The notes: generated from the sequence alone by a model not told the origin. A stretch of 64,000 nt of DNA from Treponema sp. (GCA_024402475.1 JAKSTQ010000001.1:109394-173393), one strand, 5' to 3'. Positions 47,270 to 56,863 are shown, counted from the first letter of the stretch. Translations and numbers: made by a program.

Positions 47270-49375
47270 TTATTTCTGTTCTTCAAGAGCGTCAATGTAA
47301 GAAAGCTGAAGACGTCCTCTCTGGTCAACTTCAAGAAGTTTAACAGGAATCTGCTGTCCTTCTTTAAGAACATCTGTTACCTTTTCAACGCGGCCGCGTG
47401 AAAGTTTAGAGATGTGACACAGACCTTCTTTTCCAGGAAGGATTTCTACGAATGCACCAAAGTCTTTGATACTCTTTACAACACCGTTGTAAATTACTCC
47501 TGGCTCTGGATCTTCTGTAATGCCTTTAACTGCTTTCTTAGCTTCTTCAGCTGCAATTCCAGTTTTACCGTAGATTGTTACAGTACCGTCATCTTCTGTG
47601 TTGATTGTAACACCGTACTGTGCGCAAAGAGCTTTTACGTTCTTTCCGCCAGGTCCGATAAGAGCACCAATCTTGTCTACAGGAATCTTCATTGTAAGAA
47701 TCTGTGGAGCGTTCTTTGAAAGTGGAGCTGGTTTGTCGATACATTTTTCCATGATAGAAAGAATGTGGAGACGACCCTGACGAGCCTGTTCCATTGCTTT
47801 CTTCATGATTTCTGTTGTAACACCGGCAATCTTGATATCCATCTGGAAACCAGTAATACCGTCTTTTGTACCAGCTACTTTAAAGTCCATATCACCAAGG
47901 TGATCTTCTTCACCAAGGATATCAGAAAGAATTGAGTAACGTCCGTATGGATTGTCACCCTGTGGTTCTGTAATAAGACCCATTGCAATACCAGCAACCA
48001 TTTTCTTCATAGGAACGCCGGCAGCGAGCATACAGAGTGTACCACCACAAGTAGAAGCCTGTGATGAAGAACCGTTTGATTCCATGATTTCAGATACAAC
48101 ACGAACTGTGTATGGGAATTCTTCGCGGCTTGGAACCATAGCTTCGAGTGAGCGGCGTGCAAGGTTTCCGTGACCGATTTCACGACGACCTGTTGTAAGG
48201 CGTCCTGTTTCACCTACTGAGTATGGAGGGAAGTTGTAATGGAGAATGAAGTGTTCACTTCTGTCGCCATCGATATCATCATATGTCTGTTCATCCATTG
48301 CTGTACCAAGTGTACAAACGGCAAGGGACTGTGTTTCACCACGAGTAAAGAGTGCTGATCCGTGTGGATATGGAAGAACATTTACTTCACATGTAATAGG
48401 ACGGATTTCGTCAACTTTACGGCCGTCAACACGAACACCTTCATCAAGAATTGATTTACGAAGGAGTTTGTACTGGATGTCATCCATGAGTGCTGCAAAC
48501 AATTTAGCCTGAGTTTCATCAGCAAGCTGGTCTGCATGGTTTGCTTTAACCTGTGCAATTACATCATGAATTGCCTTTCCACGACTGATTTTGCTGTCTT
48601 TGAAACATGCAACTTTAAGAAGTGGAGTTGCTTCAGCTTCAATAGCTTCTGCATTTTCAAGTTTAACATCAAGAGGTGCAAGTGGAAGTTTTTCTTTACC
48701 ACAAAGTTTGCAGAGTTCTTCCTGAAGGAGACACATATCTGTGATGAATCCCTGTGCCTTTTCGAGAGCGCCAAGCATTACTTCTTCAGAAACTTCATCA
48801 GCACCACCTTCTACCATTGTAAAGCCGTCTTTTGTTCCGGCAACAACGATTTCAAGGTCAGCTTCTTCAATCTGCTTGAATGTAGGGTTAACAATGTATT
48901 CACCATTAAGGTAAGATACACGACAAGCAGCAACTGGTCCGTGGAACGGAATATCAGAAATTGTAACTGCAGCAGAAGATGCAATTACAGCAAGAATGTC
49001 CTGTGTATGGATTCCATCTGCAGATACACAAGTTGGAACTACCTGCAGTTCGCGTCCGAATGAAGGTTCAAAAAGAGGACGCATTGGACGGTCGATAAGG
49101 CGTGAAACAAGAATTTCTTTATCCTTTGGACGACCTTCACGTTTTACAAAGCCACCAGGGATTTTTCCGGCAGCATAGAATTTTTCGTTATATTCAACTG
49201 TTACTGGAACGAAGTCCATTCCTTCCATAACGTTGCTTGAGGCACAAACAGTTGCTACGATAGCAGCTCCGCCCCACTGAGCATAAACACAGCCATTAGC
49301 CTGTTTACCAATTTTACCACTCTGCAGAATAAGTTCTGCATCTCCGATCATTTTTCGTACTTCATGTATAGCCAT
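47270..49375 (-). CDS. pnp: Polyribonucleotide nucleotidyltransferase (PNPase)
   Basis: PNPase degrades RNA phosphorolytically from the 3' end and can add 3' tails. The 701-residue protein has the full architecture: RNase PH domain 1, helical linker, RNase PH domain 2 (FFALPYSVGE-like segment FPPYSVGETGRLTTGRREIG, about 385-404), KH domain (VDKIGALIGPGGKNVKAL) and S1 domain (GVVKSIKDFGAFVEI). It lies 131 bases after rpsO, the classic rpsO-pnp pairing, but with a strong terminator and a leader hairpin between them. Confidence 0.98.
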   Translation of the reverse strand: MAIHEVRKMIGDAELILQSGKIGKQANGCVYAQWGGAAIVATVCASSNVMEGMDFVPVTVEYNEKFYAAGKIPGGFVKREGRPKDKEILVSRLIDRPMRPLFEPSFGRELQVVPTCVSADGIHTQDILAVIASSAAVTISDIPFHGPVAACRVSYLNGEYIVNPTFKQIEEADLEIVVAGTKDGFTMVEGGADEVSEEVMLGALEKAQGFITDMCLLQEELCKLCGKEKLPLAPLDVKLENAEAIEAEATPLLKVACFKDSKISRGKAIHDVIAQVKANHADQLADETQAKLFAALMDDIQYKLLRKSILDEGVRVDGRKVDEIRPITCEVNVLPYPHGSALFTRGETQSLAVCTLGTAMDEQTYDDIDGDRSEHFILHYNFPPYSVGETGRLTTGRREIGHGNLARRSLEAMVPSREEFPYTVRVVSEIMESNGSSSQASTCGGTLCMLAAGVPMKKMVAGIAMGLITEPQGDNPYGRYSILSDILGEEDHLGDMDFKVAGTKDGITGFQMDIKIAGVTTEIMKKAMEQARQGRLHILSIMEKCIDKPAPLSKNAPQILTMKIPVDKIGALIGPGGKNVKALCAQYGVTINTEDDGTVTIYGKTGIAAEEAKKAVKGITEDPEPGVIYNGVVKSIKDFGAFVEILPGKEGLCHISKLSRGRVEKVTDVLKEGQQIPVKLLEVDQRGRLQLSYIDALEEQK

Positions 49376-49410
49376 TTCTTTTTCCTCTTCCGTTGTGGTC
49401 TACTTTAATC

Positions 49411-49448
49411 TGCGCCTGAGCATAACTTAAGTTGTAGAATTATGCGCA
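49411..49448 (-). promoter_or_regulatory. Hairpin in the pnp leader
   Basis: On the minus strand GCATAA (49445-49440) can pair with TTATGC (49425-49420). Alternatively TGCGC (49448-49444) can pair with GCGCA (49415-49411). It lies between the rpsO terminator and pnp. In E. coli a leader hairpin here is cut by RNase III in pnp autoregulation; a similar role is only inferred. Confidence 0.3.
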
Positions 49449-49451
49449 AAT

Positions 49452-49493
49452 TAAAAACGCCTGCAATACCAACGGATTAATGTTGCAGGCGTC
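49452..49493 (-). terminator. Intrinsic terminator after rpsO
   Basis: On the minus strand ACGCCTGCAA and TTGCAGGCGT form a ten-bp perfect stem with a 16-base loop, followed by TTTTAATTT. It partly or fully separates rpsO from pnp. Confidence 0.85.
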
Positions 49494-49506
49494 ATTATTA
49501 ACTAAA

Positions 49507-49776
49507 TTACTTACGCAATCCAAGTTCTTTGATAAGTGAACGGTATTCTTCAAGATTTGTACGCATAAGGTATTTAAGAAGCTTTTTGCGCTGACCGATT
49601 ACCTTGAGAAGGCCGCGTTTTGCGCTCTTATCTTTTGGATAAGCCTTAAGGTGTTCTGTAAGCTGGTTAACTCTTGCTGTAAGAAGAGCAACCTGTACTT
49701 TTGTGTTACCTGTGTCGTTTTCTTTTGTACCGAATTTAGATACGATGTTCTGTGACTGTTCTTTAGAAAGTGCCAT
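49507..49776 (-). CDS. rpsO: 30S ribosomal protein S15
   Basis: S15 binds 16S rRNA early in small-subunit assembly. The 89-residue protein is the standard length, with the family pattern GTKENDTGNTKVQVALLTAR, NQLTEHL and RGLLKVIGQRKKLLKYL. An AAAGGGG ribosome-binding site precedes the ATG. It is the last gene of the rimP-nusA-infB-rbfA-truB-ribF-rpsO operon. Confidence 0.99.
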   Translation of the reverse strand: MALSKEQSQNIVSKFGTKENDTGNTKVQVALLTARVNQLTEHLKAYPKDKSAKRGLLKVIGQRKKLLKYLMRTNLEEYRSLIKELGLRK

Positions 49777-49790
49777 TATTGGTACCCCTT

Positions 49791-50609
49791 TTAATTATAT
49801 GTGATTCTGGTGATACTTTGAGTAAGAGGCTGTTCAAGTGGAATTTCCAGGCGAAGGAAATTGGACTCCACATAAAGCCGCGTACACAAACAACGTTCGT
49901 GACCGTCTTTATCAGCACAAGTCACACAAACTTCGTATTCTCCATCAGGAGGAAAAATCTGTGTGCCTGTCTTGTTTGCAGTCATAAGAAGACCTGAACC
50001 TGACGACTTTGAGCGCCATTCAAAACTGGAAGTGTCCACACAATAAGGTCGTCCTAACAGAGCATTAACCGCGGCAAAACTTCCTTCTGCAACAGCCTGT
50101 CTGATAAAACTTGAACTTATGCGTTTATTTTCGTAAAGAACTTCTTCCAGCGCCGCAAACTCTAAACCATTAACTTTTGCATAAGAGGACAATTCGGCAA
50201 CGCCGGTGTCACGGTTATACCCGCAATGGAAATCAAGTCCGACCGCTATAAACTGCATAGAACAGAATTTTCTTACAATATCAAGAAAATCGCTTCCCTT
50301 TATTTTACTTATTTCGCAAGAAAAGTCAATGACTGCACAAAAGTCAAAGCCAAGACTTTCAAGGTACTCAAGCTTAAGTTTTACTGTAGTAATATCCCCT
50401 GAATATTCATTTGCACGGACAACAGCCTTAGGAGAATGTGTAAAAGTAATTATTCCCGCAGGCACATTGTTTTTTGCTGAATAAGCAAGGACAGCATCAA
50501 AAAGTGATTTATGGCCAAGATGAGGGCCGTCAAAACCACCGATTGTTACAGCTGATTTATCGTATACGCACTTACCTTCTTTTATGTCATCCCAGGAATA
50601 AACTTTCAT
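49791..50609 (-). CDS. ribF: RibF-family FAD synthetase with degenerate riboflavin kinase domain
   Basis: RibF normally phosphorylates riboflavin and then adenylylates FMN to FAD. In these 272 residues the N-terminal adenylyltransferase domain is intact: GGFDGPHLGH, VGLDFHCGYN and ISSSFIRQAV. The C-terminal kinase domain is shortened to about 85 residues. It keeps a vestige of the PTAN motif (GLLMTANKTG) but lacks the glycine-rich GDGRGR segment and the distal catalytic-Glu region. It is therefore probably only an FMN adenylyltransferase. The ATG overlaps the truB stop (ATGA). Confidence 0.88.
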   Translation of the reverse strand: MKVYSWDDIKEGKCVYDKSAVTIGGFDGPHLGHKSLFDAVLAYSAKNNVPAGIITFTHSPKAVVRANEYSGDITTVKLKLEYLESLGFDFCAVIDFSCEISKIKGSDFLDIVRKFCSMQFIAVGLDFHCGYNRDTGVAELSSYAKVNGLEFAALEEVLYENKRISSSFIRQAVAEGSFAAVNALLGRPYCVDTSSFEWRSKSSGSGLLMTANKTGTQIFPPDGEYEVCVTCADKDGHERCLCTRLYVESNFLRLEIPLEQPLTQSITRITYN

Positions 50610-51697
50610 TTTAAAGCCTCCTTTTCAAGACATAATGAATTTTTGCGTTTTTCTTCTATTAAATTGAATGGAACCACAAATCCGTAACTGAATCTGTTTT
50701 CTTTACCGTCGAGCATTCCGCAGAAAATATTGTCATAAGTAAAGACACAATAAGAAGCCTGTTTTATCAGAATCTGGTTATGGTTTTCTTTATCAAAGCC
50801 TTCGATATCCCGGCCAAAATCAAACATTTTATACCGTAAAGGCCTTCCGTTAAAATAATCTTTTTCAAAATCTTCTTTAAGATGAATTGTTTCAAGACCG
50901 CAGTAACCGGCAAAATCAGGAGTCATCTGCACCACATGAGAAGGAATTTCTGCCATTAAAAGTTCACGGGTTTCACCGGGACCGTTCTGGGCAAGAAGAG
51001 CATTTTCTTCAAGAACATCAGCAATAGTAAATTTACGAAGAAGATTATAGCCTGCAGCATCCTTCAATTCAAAAGTACCGACTTTAGTCCGCAGTAATCC
51101 AGCAAGATATGCGCGGCTGGAACAGTCAAGGCCTATATCCCGGGCAAGCGCTCTGATATAAGTACCCTTGCTGACATCAAAACTGACGCGGGCATACTTT
51201 ACACGATCATTTTCCAGTAATACTTCAAGGAGTTCATTTTTATAAACCGTAATATCACGGGGAGGAATTTCAACAGTATGCCCTTTTCTTGTTGCATCGC
51301 TTGCCCTTTTCCCGTCAACATGAATTGCACTAAAGGCAGGCGGAACCTGTTTAAGCTTACCTGTAAATTTTTCAAGTGATGATTTTAATTCTTCTAAAGA
51401 CGGCAGCCGGGCAGTTGCAACAACTTCTCCTTCCGGATCAAGAGTTGAAGTTTCCTTGCCAAATTCAATTACAGCTTCGTAACTTTTATTAAATCCTGTA
51501 ATGTGATCTGCAAGGCGGGTCAAAGATCCGGCGCATACAACTAAAAGCCCCTGGGCAAAACTGTCGAGAGTTCCGGTATGACCAACTTTTGTTGTTTCAA
51601 GAGATTTTTTTACTGCAGATAAAGAAGAAAAACTGGTACGTCCCGGCAGTTTTGCCATAAGGACGATACCAGTATTTGAATTATTATTCCTGTGCAT
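50606..51697 (-). CDS. truB: tRNA pseudouridine-55 synthase
   Basis: TruB makes pseudouridine 55 in the T-loop of tRNAs. The catalytic motif is GHTGTLDSFAQGLL, keeping the active Asp but with Ser in place of the common Pro after it; the KxGxSSF-like element is LPGRTSFSSL. From the ATG at 51697 there are 363 residues, longer than the usual 300 because of a divergent C-terminal domain. An in-frame GTG at 51712 is possible but adds nothing conserved. The gene overlaps the end of rbfA and the start of ribF. Confidence 0.93.
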   Translation of the reverse strand: MHRNNNSNTGIVLMAKLPGRTSFSSLSAVKKSLETTKVGHTGTLDSFAQGLLVVCAGSLTRLADHITGFNKSYEAVIEFGKETSTLDPEGEVVATARLPSLEELKSSLEKFTGKLKQVPPAFSAIHVDGKRASDATRKGHTVEIPPRDITVYKNELLEVLLENDRVKYARVSFDVSKGTYIRALARDIGLDCSSRAYLAGLLRTKVGTFELKDAAGYNLLRKFTIADVLEENALLAQNGPGETRELLMAEIPSHVVQMTPDFAGYCGLETIHLKEDFEKDYFNGRPLRYKMFDFGRDIEGFDKENHNQILIKQASYCVFTYDNIFCGMLDGKENRFSYGFVVPFNLIEEKRKNSLCLEKEALK

Positions 51698-52061
51698 TCT
51701 GGGATGCTTCACGCTGGGCAGTCAATGCATCAAGTTTTTTTACCATCTCGAAACCTTCTTTCATGCTTGTGTCAGCAACAAAAGTTAATTTCGGGAACTG
51801 ACGGATTGTCAGCTTTCTGGCAATAGTTGACTGAATAAAACCTGCAGCACTTTGAAGTCCTGCAACGCCTTTATTCAGCTGAGAATCTGTCATGAGAGAT
51901 GAAACATAAACCTTAGCATAAGCAAGGTCAGCAACAACCTCAACATGATTAATAGTCAAAAATGTAGTTACACGCGGATCCTTGATCTGACCGCGAAGAA
52001 TCATTGTAGCGATTTCTTCGCGAATCTGTTCACCAAGGCGCACAAGTCTGTACTGGCCCAT
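51684..52061 (-). CDS. rbfA: Ribosome-binding factor A
   Basis: RbfA helps 16S rRNA maturation and cold adaptation by binding the 30S subunit. The 125-residue KH-like protein shows the family pattern GEQIREEIATMILRG, IKDPRV, LAYAKVYVS and IARKLTIRQFPKLTF. Its ATG overlaps the infB stop by one base (TAATG), and its 3' end overlaps truB. Confidence 0.97.
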   Translation of the reverse strand: MGQYRLVRLGEQIREEIATMILRGQIKDPRVTTFLTINHVEVVADLAYAKVYVSSLMTDSQLNKGVAGLQSAAGFIQSTIARKLTIRQFPKLTFVADTSMKEGFEMVKKLDALTAQREASQNAQE

Positions 52062-54742
52062 TATGCGTTTTCACCTTCTGCAGAAGCTTCTTTTGCTTTT
52101 GCTTTAGCGTCTGTCAGCTTACGAGCAACTTCAACTGTTTCAAGAACTTCGAGCTGGTCTCCAACCTGAATGTCCTGCCAGTTTTCAAGACCGATACCAC
52201 ATTCAAAGCCTTTTGCAACTTCTTTGGCATCATCCTTAAAGCGCTTGAGGGAAGAAATCTTACCGTTGAATTTAACGATTCCTTCACGGATAAGGTTAAC
52301 ACTGCAGGTCTTTTTAACAACACCGTCGATAACGTAACATCCGGCAATAACACCAACTTTTGGAACTTTGAATGTATTGCGAACTTCCACCATACCGATA
52401 ACTTCTTCTTTTGTATCTGGAGAAAGCATACCTTCCATAGCGGCTGTAATTTCTTCAACACACTTATAGATGATGTTGTATTTACGGATTTCAACTTTTT
52501 CCTGATCAGCAAGAAGTTTTGCTTTTGGTGTAGGACGAACATTGAATCCGATAAGGATTGCGTTATCATCAGCTGCAGCGAGCATAACATCGCTTTCGTT
52601 GATTGCACCGGCACTTGAGTGAATTACATTCAAGCGGATTTCCGGAGTTGAAAGTTTTTCCAGGGAAGCTTTAAGAGCTTCGGCAGAACCCTGAAGGTCA
52701 GCCTTGATGAGAACTTTAAGTTCCTGGATTTTGCTTTCATCGATTTTATCGAACATATTTTCAAGAGTTGTTTTCTTGACAGCCTTAGCTGCTTCAAAGC
52801 GTTTAAGTTCCTGACGTTTTGAAGAAATTGCACGAGCTTCTTTTTCGTTTTCTGTAACCTGGAATGGATCACCTGCATTAGGCATTTCTTCCATACCCAG
52901 AACTTCTACAGGAATAGAAGGACCTGCTTCCTGAATACGGCGTCCCTTGTCATCAAACATTGCACGAACACGGCCAGAATAAATTCCGGCAACAAACGGA
53001 TCACCCTGTTTAAGAGTACCTTTCTGTACAACAACTGTTGATACAACACCACGGCCCTGGTCAACGCGTGTTTCAAGAACTTTACCTTCTGCACGGCAAT
53101 CCCATGCACTCTTAAGTTCAAGAATTTCAGCCTGAAGAAGAATTGCATCAAGAAGATCATCAATACCTTCTTTCTTGAGGGCAGAAATGTGAACATACTG
53201 TGTATCTCCACCCCATTCTTCAGGAGTAAGACCAAGTTCACTAAGCTGTGTCTTAACACGGTCCGGGTTAGCTTCAGGTTTATCAATTTTGTTAACAGCA
53301 ACAATAATAGGAACTTTTGCATCCTTTGCGTGGCTGATAGCTTCGAGAGTCTGAGGCATTACACCATCATCTGCTGCAACAACAAGTACAACGATATCTG
53401 TAATCTGAGCACCACGGGCACGCATCATAGTAAATGCTTCATGTCCCGGTGTATCAAGGAATGTAATCATTCCCTTTTCTGTAGTAACTGAATAAGCACC
53501 GATTGACTGTGTAATACCACCTGCTTCTCCGGCAGCAACATTTGCGTGACGGATAGCATCAAGAGTTTTTGTCTTACCATGGTCAACGTGTCCCATGACA
53601 GTTACGATTGGTGGACGGGCAACCATTGATTCGTCACCAGTAGTATCAGTTGCAATTACTGTTTCATCATAAAGGCTTACAAGGTGAACATCACAATTGT
53701 ATTCTGCAGCAAGAAGAGTTGCTGTATCAGAGTCAATTGACTGTGTGATTGTAACCATCATACCCATAGACATGAGTTTAGCGATGATTTCAGAAGCCTT
53801 AAGGTTCATCTTGCGGGCAAGGTCAGAAACAGAAATTGATTCCATGATATCAATTCTTGATGGAACAACACTTGCTGGTGTTTCAACCTTTTTCTTTGTT
53901 TCAAAGAACTTGTCTTCGTCAAAAGCTTCTTCGCGGTCTTTACGGTTATAAACCGGTTTTTTACCCTTAAAAGTCTTTTTAGGAGCTGTCTTATTTGTAG
54001 TTACGTTATCAGCTGGTGGTACAAAACCAGGTCTTCCCTGTCCGCCACCGAATCCAGGTCTTCCCTGTCCGCCACCAAAGCCAGGTCTGCCCTGACCGTT
54101 GAATCCTGGACGGCCACCGTTAAATCCTGGGCGTCCGCCATTCTGGCGTCCTTCTCCATCACGGTTAAAGTTTCCCTGACCGTCACGGTTAAATCCACCC
54201 TGACGTTCGCGGTTCTGATATCCCTGACGAGCCTGTGCTCCAGAGAAATACTGACCGCCTTCACGACGCTGATAACCGCCGTTACCACCATTGTTATTTG
54301 AGCGGTAACCGCCGTTATTATATCCACCGCGTCCCTGTGAACTTCCGGAAAGATTTCCGGCCTTTACATTAGGGCGGCTTGAATTAATTTCAAAAGTACC
54401 TGCACGGCGAGCCGGTCTGTCTTTTGGTGTAGAAATTCTATTGTCTGCAGGTCCTCTGTTAGAAGATGCCTGAGGTGCAGAAGCTGCAGGCTTTGGTTCT
54501 GCTGTTTTTTCTGCAGCAGGAGCCTTTGGTTCTGCAGGTTTTGCAGGAGTAGAATTTGCTGGAGCTGGTGTTGCAGGGGCAACAGGTTCTGCTGGTTTTT
54601 CTGCAGCAGCAGCTGTTTTCTTCTTAATTACAACAACCTTTTTCTTTTCTGGTGCAGCAGCTTTTGGTTCAGCAGGCTTTGCAGCACCTGAAGCTTTTCT
54701 GTGTAAAACTACTGCCGGTTTTTTTTCTGATTCATCTGCCAT
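52061..54742 (-). CDS. infB: Translation initiation factor IF-2 with glycine-rich N-terminal domain
   Basis: IF-2 is the GTPase that brings initiator tRNA to the 30S subunit. In 893 residues, about 1-135 are Ala/Pro/Lys-rich and 136-240 are a glycine/arginine/asparagine-rich repeat region with several GRPGF units. Residues 298-350 hold the IF2-N domain. The GTPase follows: G1 GHVDHGKT 384-391, then DTPGHEAF and NKID. Domains II-IV complete it. The glycine-rich block is unusual for IF-2. It is between nusA (9 bases) and rbfA. Confidence 0.98.
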   Translation of the reverse strand: MADESEKKPAVVLHRKASGAAKPAEPKAAAPEKKKVVVIKKKTAAAAEKPAEPVAPATPAPANSTPAKPAEPKAPAAEKTAEPKPAASAPQASSNRGPADNRISTPKDRPARRAGTFEINSSRPNVKAGNLSGSSQGRGGYNNGGYRSNNNGGNGGYQRREGGQYFSGAQARQGYQNRERQGGFNRDGQGNFNRDGEGRQNGGRPGFNGGRPGFNGQGRPGFGGGQGRPGFGGGQGRPGFVPPADNVTTNKTAPKKTFKGKKPVYNRKDREEAFDEDKFFETKKKVETPASVVPSRIDIMESISVSDLARKMNLKASEIIAKLMSMGMMVTITQSIDSDTATLLAAEYNCDVHLVSLYDETVIATDTTGDESMVARPPIVTVMGHVDHGKTKTLDAIRHANVAAGEAGGITQSIGAYSVTTEKGMITFLDTPGHEAFTMMRARGAQITDIVVLVVAADDGVMPQTLEAISHAKDAKVPIIVAVNKIDKPEANPDRVKTQLSELGLTPEEWGGDTQYVHISALKKEGIDDLLDAILLQAEILELKSAWDCRAEGKVLETRVDQGRGVVSTVVVQKGTLKQGDPFVAGIYSGRVRAMFDDKGRRIQEAGPSIPVEVLGMEEMPNAGDPFQVTENEKEARAISSKRQELKRFEAAKAVKKTTLENMFDKIDESKIQELKVLIKADLQGSAEALKASLEKLSTPEIRLNVIHSSAGAINESDVMLAAADDNAILIGFNVRPTPKAKLLADQEKVEIRKYNIIYKCVEEITAAMEGMLSPDTKEEVIGMVEVRNTFKVPKVGVIAGCYVIDGVVKKTCSVNLIREGIVKFNGKISSLKRFKDDAKEVAKGFECGIGLENWQDIQVGDQLEVLETVEVARKLTDAKAKAKEASAEGENA
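54027..54144 (-). repeat. Tandem coding repeats in infB (GRPGF units)
   Basis: Two nearly identical 27-base units (54027-54053, 54054-54080) are followed by three shorter, diverged units. They encode [13 protein letters not shown] repeats and are a likely site of in-frame copy-number variation. Confidence 0.75.
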
Positions 54743-54751
54743 TAATTTATT

Positions 54752-56233
54752 TTATTCCTCGTCCTCTGCAAATTCAAACTCTACACCACACTTTGGACAA
54801 TGTGTCATGTCAAGAGTAATTACCGCACCACATTCAGGACAGTGATATTCTTCATCTTCTGCAGCTGCTTCTGCTGTTTCCTGAGCTGGTTCTTCTTCAA
54901 CGAATTCAACTGATTCATTGATAATTGTATTTACGTTTTCGATCTGTTCTTCTGTAAGACCTTCGATTGTCTTAAGAGTACCTTCTTCGTATGCATCAAC
55001 AAACTGCTGAACATCATCAATTCCTGCAGCTTTAAGAAGATCTGCAACGCGTTCATCAACTCCAGGGAGCTGGCTGATTGTGCTGATTTCTTCCTGTTCT
55101 TCATCTTCCTTAAAGAGGTTCAAAGCAGCCTGACGGCTTACAAATTCAGAAAGATCCATCTGACTTGCCTGTTCTTCTGTCTTAACATCGATTGTCCAGT
55201 CACACAAGCGGTTAGCAAGGCGAACGTTCTGTCCCTGTTTACCGATTGCAAGAGAGAACTGACTGTCTGGAACAATTGCAAGTGCCTGTTTCTTTTCTTC
55301 ATCAATGATAAGAACACGGCTAACTTCTGCAGGGCTCAATGCATTCTTAATGAATACAACCGGATTAGAATCGTATTTAAGAATATCAATCTTTTCGCCA
55401 AAGAGTTCCTGAATAACATTTGTAATACGAGTTCCCTTTGGACCAACACATGCACCTACAGGATCGATTTCTTCGCGTGTTGTAGAAACAGCAATCTTTG
55501 TTCTGTAACCTGCATCACGAACGATGCGGTTGATTTCGATGATTTTTTCGAATACTTCAGGAACTTCCTGTTCGATGATTGCACGAACATATTCAGGATC
55601 ACTGCGGCTCAATACAACCTGAACGCCTCTTGAAGTTTTTCTTACTTCTGTAATCAAAGCCTTGATGCGTTCGTTCTTGTAGTATTTTTCACGAGGTGAC
55701 TGGAATTTTGCAGGAAGGAATCCTTCTGGTTTTCCAAGGTCAACGATAATGTTACCGTTCTTTTCGTGCTGATAAGTACCGATGATGATTTCACCGATCT
55801 TGTCTTTGTATTCATTGTAAAGCTGGTCTTTGAAGCTTTCGTTGAGACCCTGATGAGCTGTCTGCTTACCAGTAGAAACTGCAGAACGTTCAAAGTCTTT
55901 TTTAGGATCAAGAGGAATATCGATTTCGTCCCCAACTTCGCAGTCAGGAGCAAATTCACGTGCTTCTTCAATTTCAATTTCTGTAACAGGATCGTAAACC
56001 CCGTCTACAATCTGCTTGCGTGAAAAAATTGTAACGCCAGAAAGATCATCTTCAAAAGTTACGATTGCATTGTCTGCTGTACCGAAAGTTCTTTTGTATG
56101 CTGCTTTAAGTGCATTTTCAATTGTGAGTTTAACAGAATCCTCTGATACGCCCTTTTCTTCCATGAGAGAACGGATCAAATCTCCCATTGGTACTTTAGG
56201 TTCTTCTTTCTTTGATGCTTTTTTCGCTGCCAT
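54752..56233 (-). CDS. nusA: Transcription factor NusA with C-terminal zinc ribbon
   Basis: NusA binds RNA polymerase and modulates pausing, termination and antitermination. In 493 residues it has the N-terminal polymerase-binding domain, an S1 domain (about 135-200) and two KH domains (CVGPKGTRITNVIQEL and SLAIGKQGQNVRLANRL). A helix-hairpin-helix region follows (ISQLPGVDERVADLL). Then comes an acidic linker and a zinc ribbon with Cys465, Cys468, Cys479 and Cys482 (CPECG...CPKCG). The ribbon is not part of standard NusA. An AGGAGC ribosome-binding site is present. It follows rimP by 18 bases. Confidence 0.97.
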   Translation of the reverse strand: MAAKKASKKEEPKVPMGDLIRSLMEEKGVSEDSVKLTIENALKAAYKRTFGTADNAIVTFEDDLSGVTIFSRKQIVDGVYDPVTEIEIEEAREFAPDCEVGDEIDIPLDPKKDFERSAVSTGKQTAHQGLNESFKDQLYNEYKDKIGEIIIGTYQHEKNGNIIVDLGKPEGFLPAKFQSPREKYYKNERIKALITEVRKTSRGVQVVLSRSDPEYVRAIIEQEVPEVFEKIIEINRIVRDAGYRTKIAVSTTREEIDPVGACVGPKGTRITNVIQELFGEKIDILKYDSNPVVFIKNALSPAEVSRVLIIDEEKKQALAIVPDSQFSLAIGKQGQNVRLANRLCDWTIDVKTEEQASQMDLSEFVSRQAALNLFKEDEEQEEISTISQLPGVDERVADLLKAAGIDDVQQFVDAYEEGTLKTIEGLTEEQIENVNTIINESVEFVEEEPAQETAEAAAEDEEYHCPECGAVITLDMTHCPKCGVEFEFAEDEE

Positions 56234-56251
56234 AGCATTGCTCCTGTTATA

Positions 56252-56716
56252 TTATAAATGAATGAATTTTGCTTTTGCGATATTTTCAAAAGCAACTGTT
56301 TTCTGTTCTTTTGTTTCAAGATCTTCAAGTGTTACGCTTGAAGCATCTGCCTTTACGATTGTTCCGCCAACCCAGTCGCTTACTGTCTTGTCCCACACAC
56401 GAACATCCCGTCCTGTGAAAACTTCGAACTCAGCAGCATTCTTGATGTTGCGTTCCATACCCGGAGAAGTTACTTCCATGTAGGTGTCATCAGTTCCAAG
56501 AAGTGCTTCAAGACGTGGAAGAAGGCTGTGATGTACTTTTGAACAGTCTTCGATACCGATGTCTTTGGAAGGATCTTTTGATGCGATTACTACACTGATT
56601 TTTACAGTAGTTTTGGAAGGAACGATTTTGAGGTCTACAAGAAGATATCCAAGCCCGTTTACCAGCGGCTGGCAGTCCTTGTAATGTTGAATTGTCTTTA
56701 AGTCGATGTAATCCAA
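56252..56716 (-). CDS. rimP: Ribosome maturation factor RimP
   Basis: RimP is needed for 30S subunit maturation. The family segments are GYLLVDLKIVP, IGIEDCSKVHHSLLPRLEAL, YMEVTSPGMERN and FTGRDVRVWDK. I choose the TTG at 56716 (154 residues): GGGA lies about six bases upstream and the protein then matches the usual N terminus. The longer in-frame ATG at 56764 is inside a terminator hairpin, lacks a ribosome-binding site and adds a non-conserved leader peptide. It is the first gene of the translation operon. Confidence 0.88.
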   Translation of the reverse strand: MDYIDLKTIQHYKDCQPLVNGLGYLLVDLKIVPSKTTVKISVVIASKDPSKDIGIEDCSKVHHSLLPRLEALLGTDDTYMEVTSPGMERNIKNAAEFEVFTGRDVRVWDKTVSDWVGGTIVKADASSVTLEDLETKEQKTVAFENIAKAKFIHL

Positions 56717-56732
56717 TTTGATTCCCGAACAT

Positions 56733-56767
56733 AAAAAATGGACTTGGGGGATTCCCAAGTCCATTTT
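56733..56767 (-). terminator. Intrinsic terminator/attenuator in the rimP leader
   Basis: On the minus strand AAAATGGACTTGGG and CCCAAGTCCATTTT form a perfect 14-bp stem with a five-base loop, ending in a run of six T. It starts about 19 bases after the predicted transcription start and ends 17 bases before the rimP TTG, so the operon must be read through it. Confidence 0.88.
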
Positions 56768-56792
56768 AAGTTTTAATTAAAATGTATACTTT

Positions 56793-56821
56793 ATAATAAA
56801 CAAATCTAAATAAATTGTCAA
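56793..56821 (-). promoter_or_regulatory. Strong sigma70 promoter of the rimP-nusA-infB operon
   Basis: On the minus strand a perfect TTGACA (56821-56816), 17 bases and TATTAT (56798-56793). Transcription should start near 56786, upstream of the terminator hairpin. Confidence 0.82.
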
Positions 56822-56863
56822 TAAACAATATATAGAAAAGAATGCATTTTTTTAAGAATTTCG

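Noticed and set aside
54027..54144. Regular repeats resembling a CRISPR or intergenic array
   Set aside because: They are in-frame coding repeats within infB without spacers.
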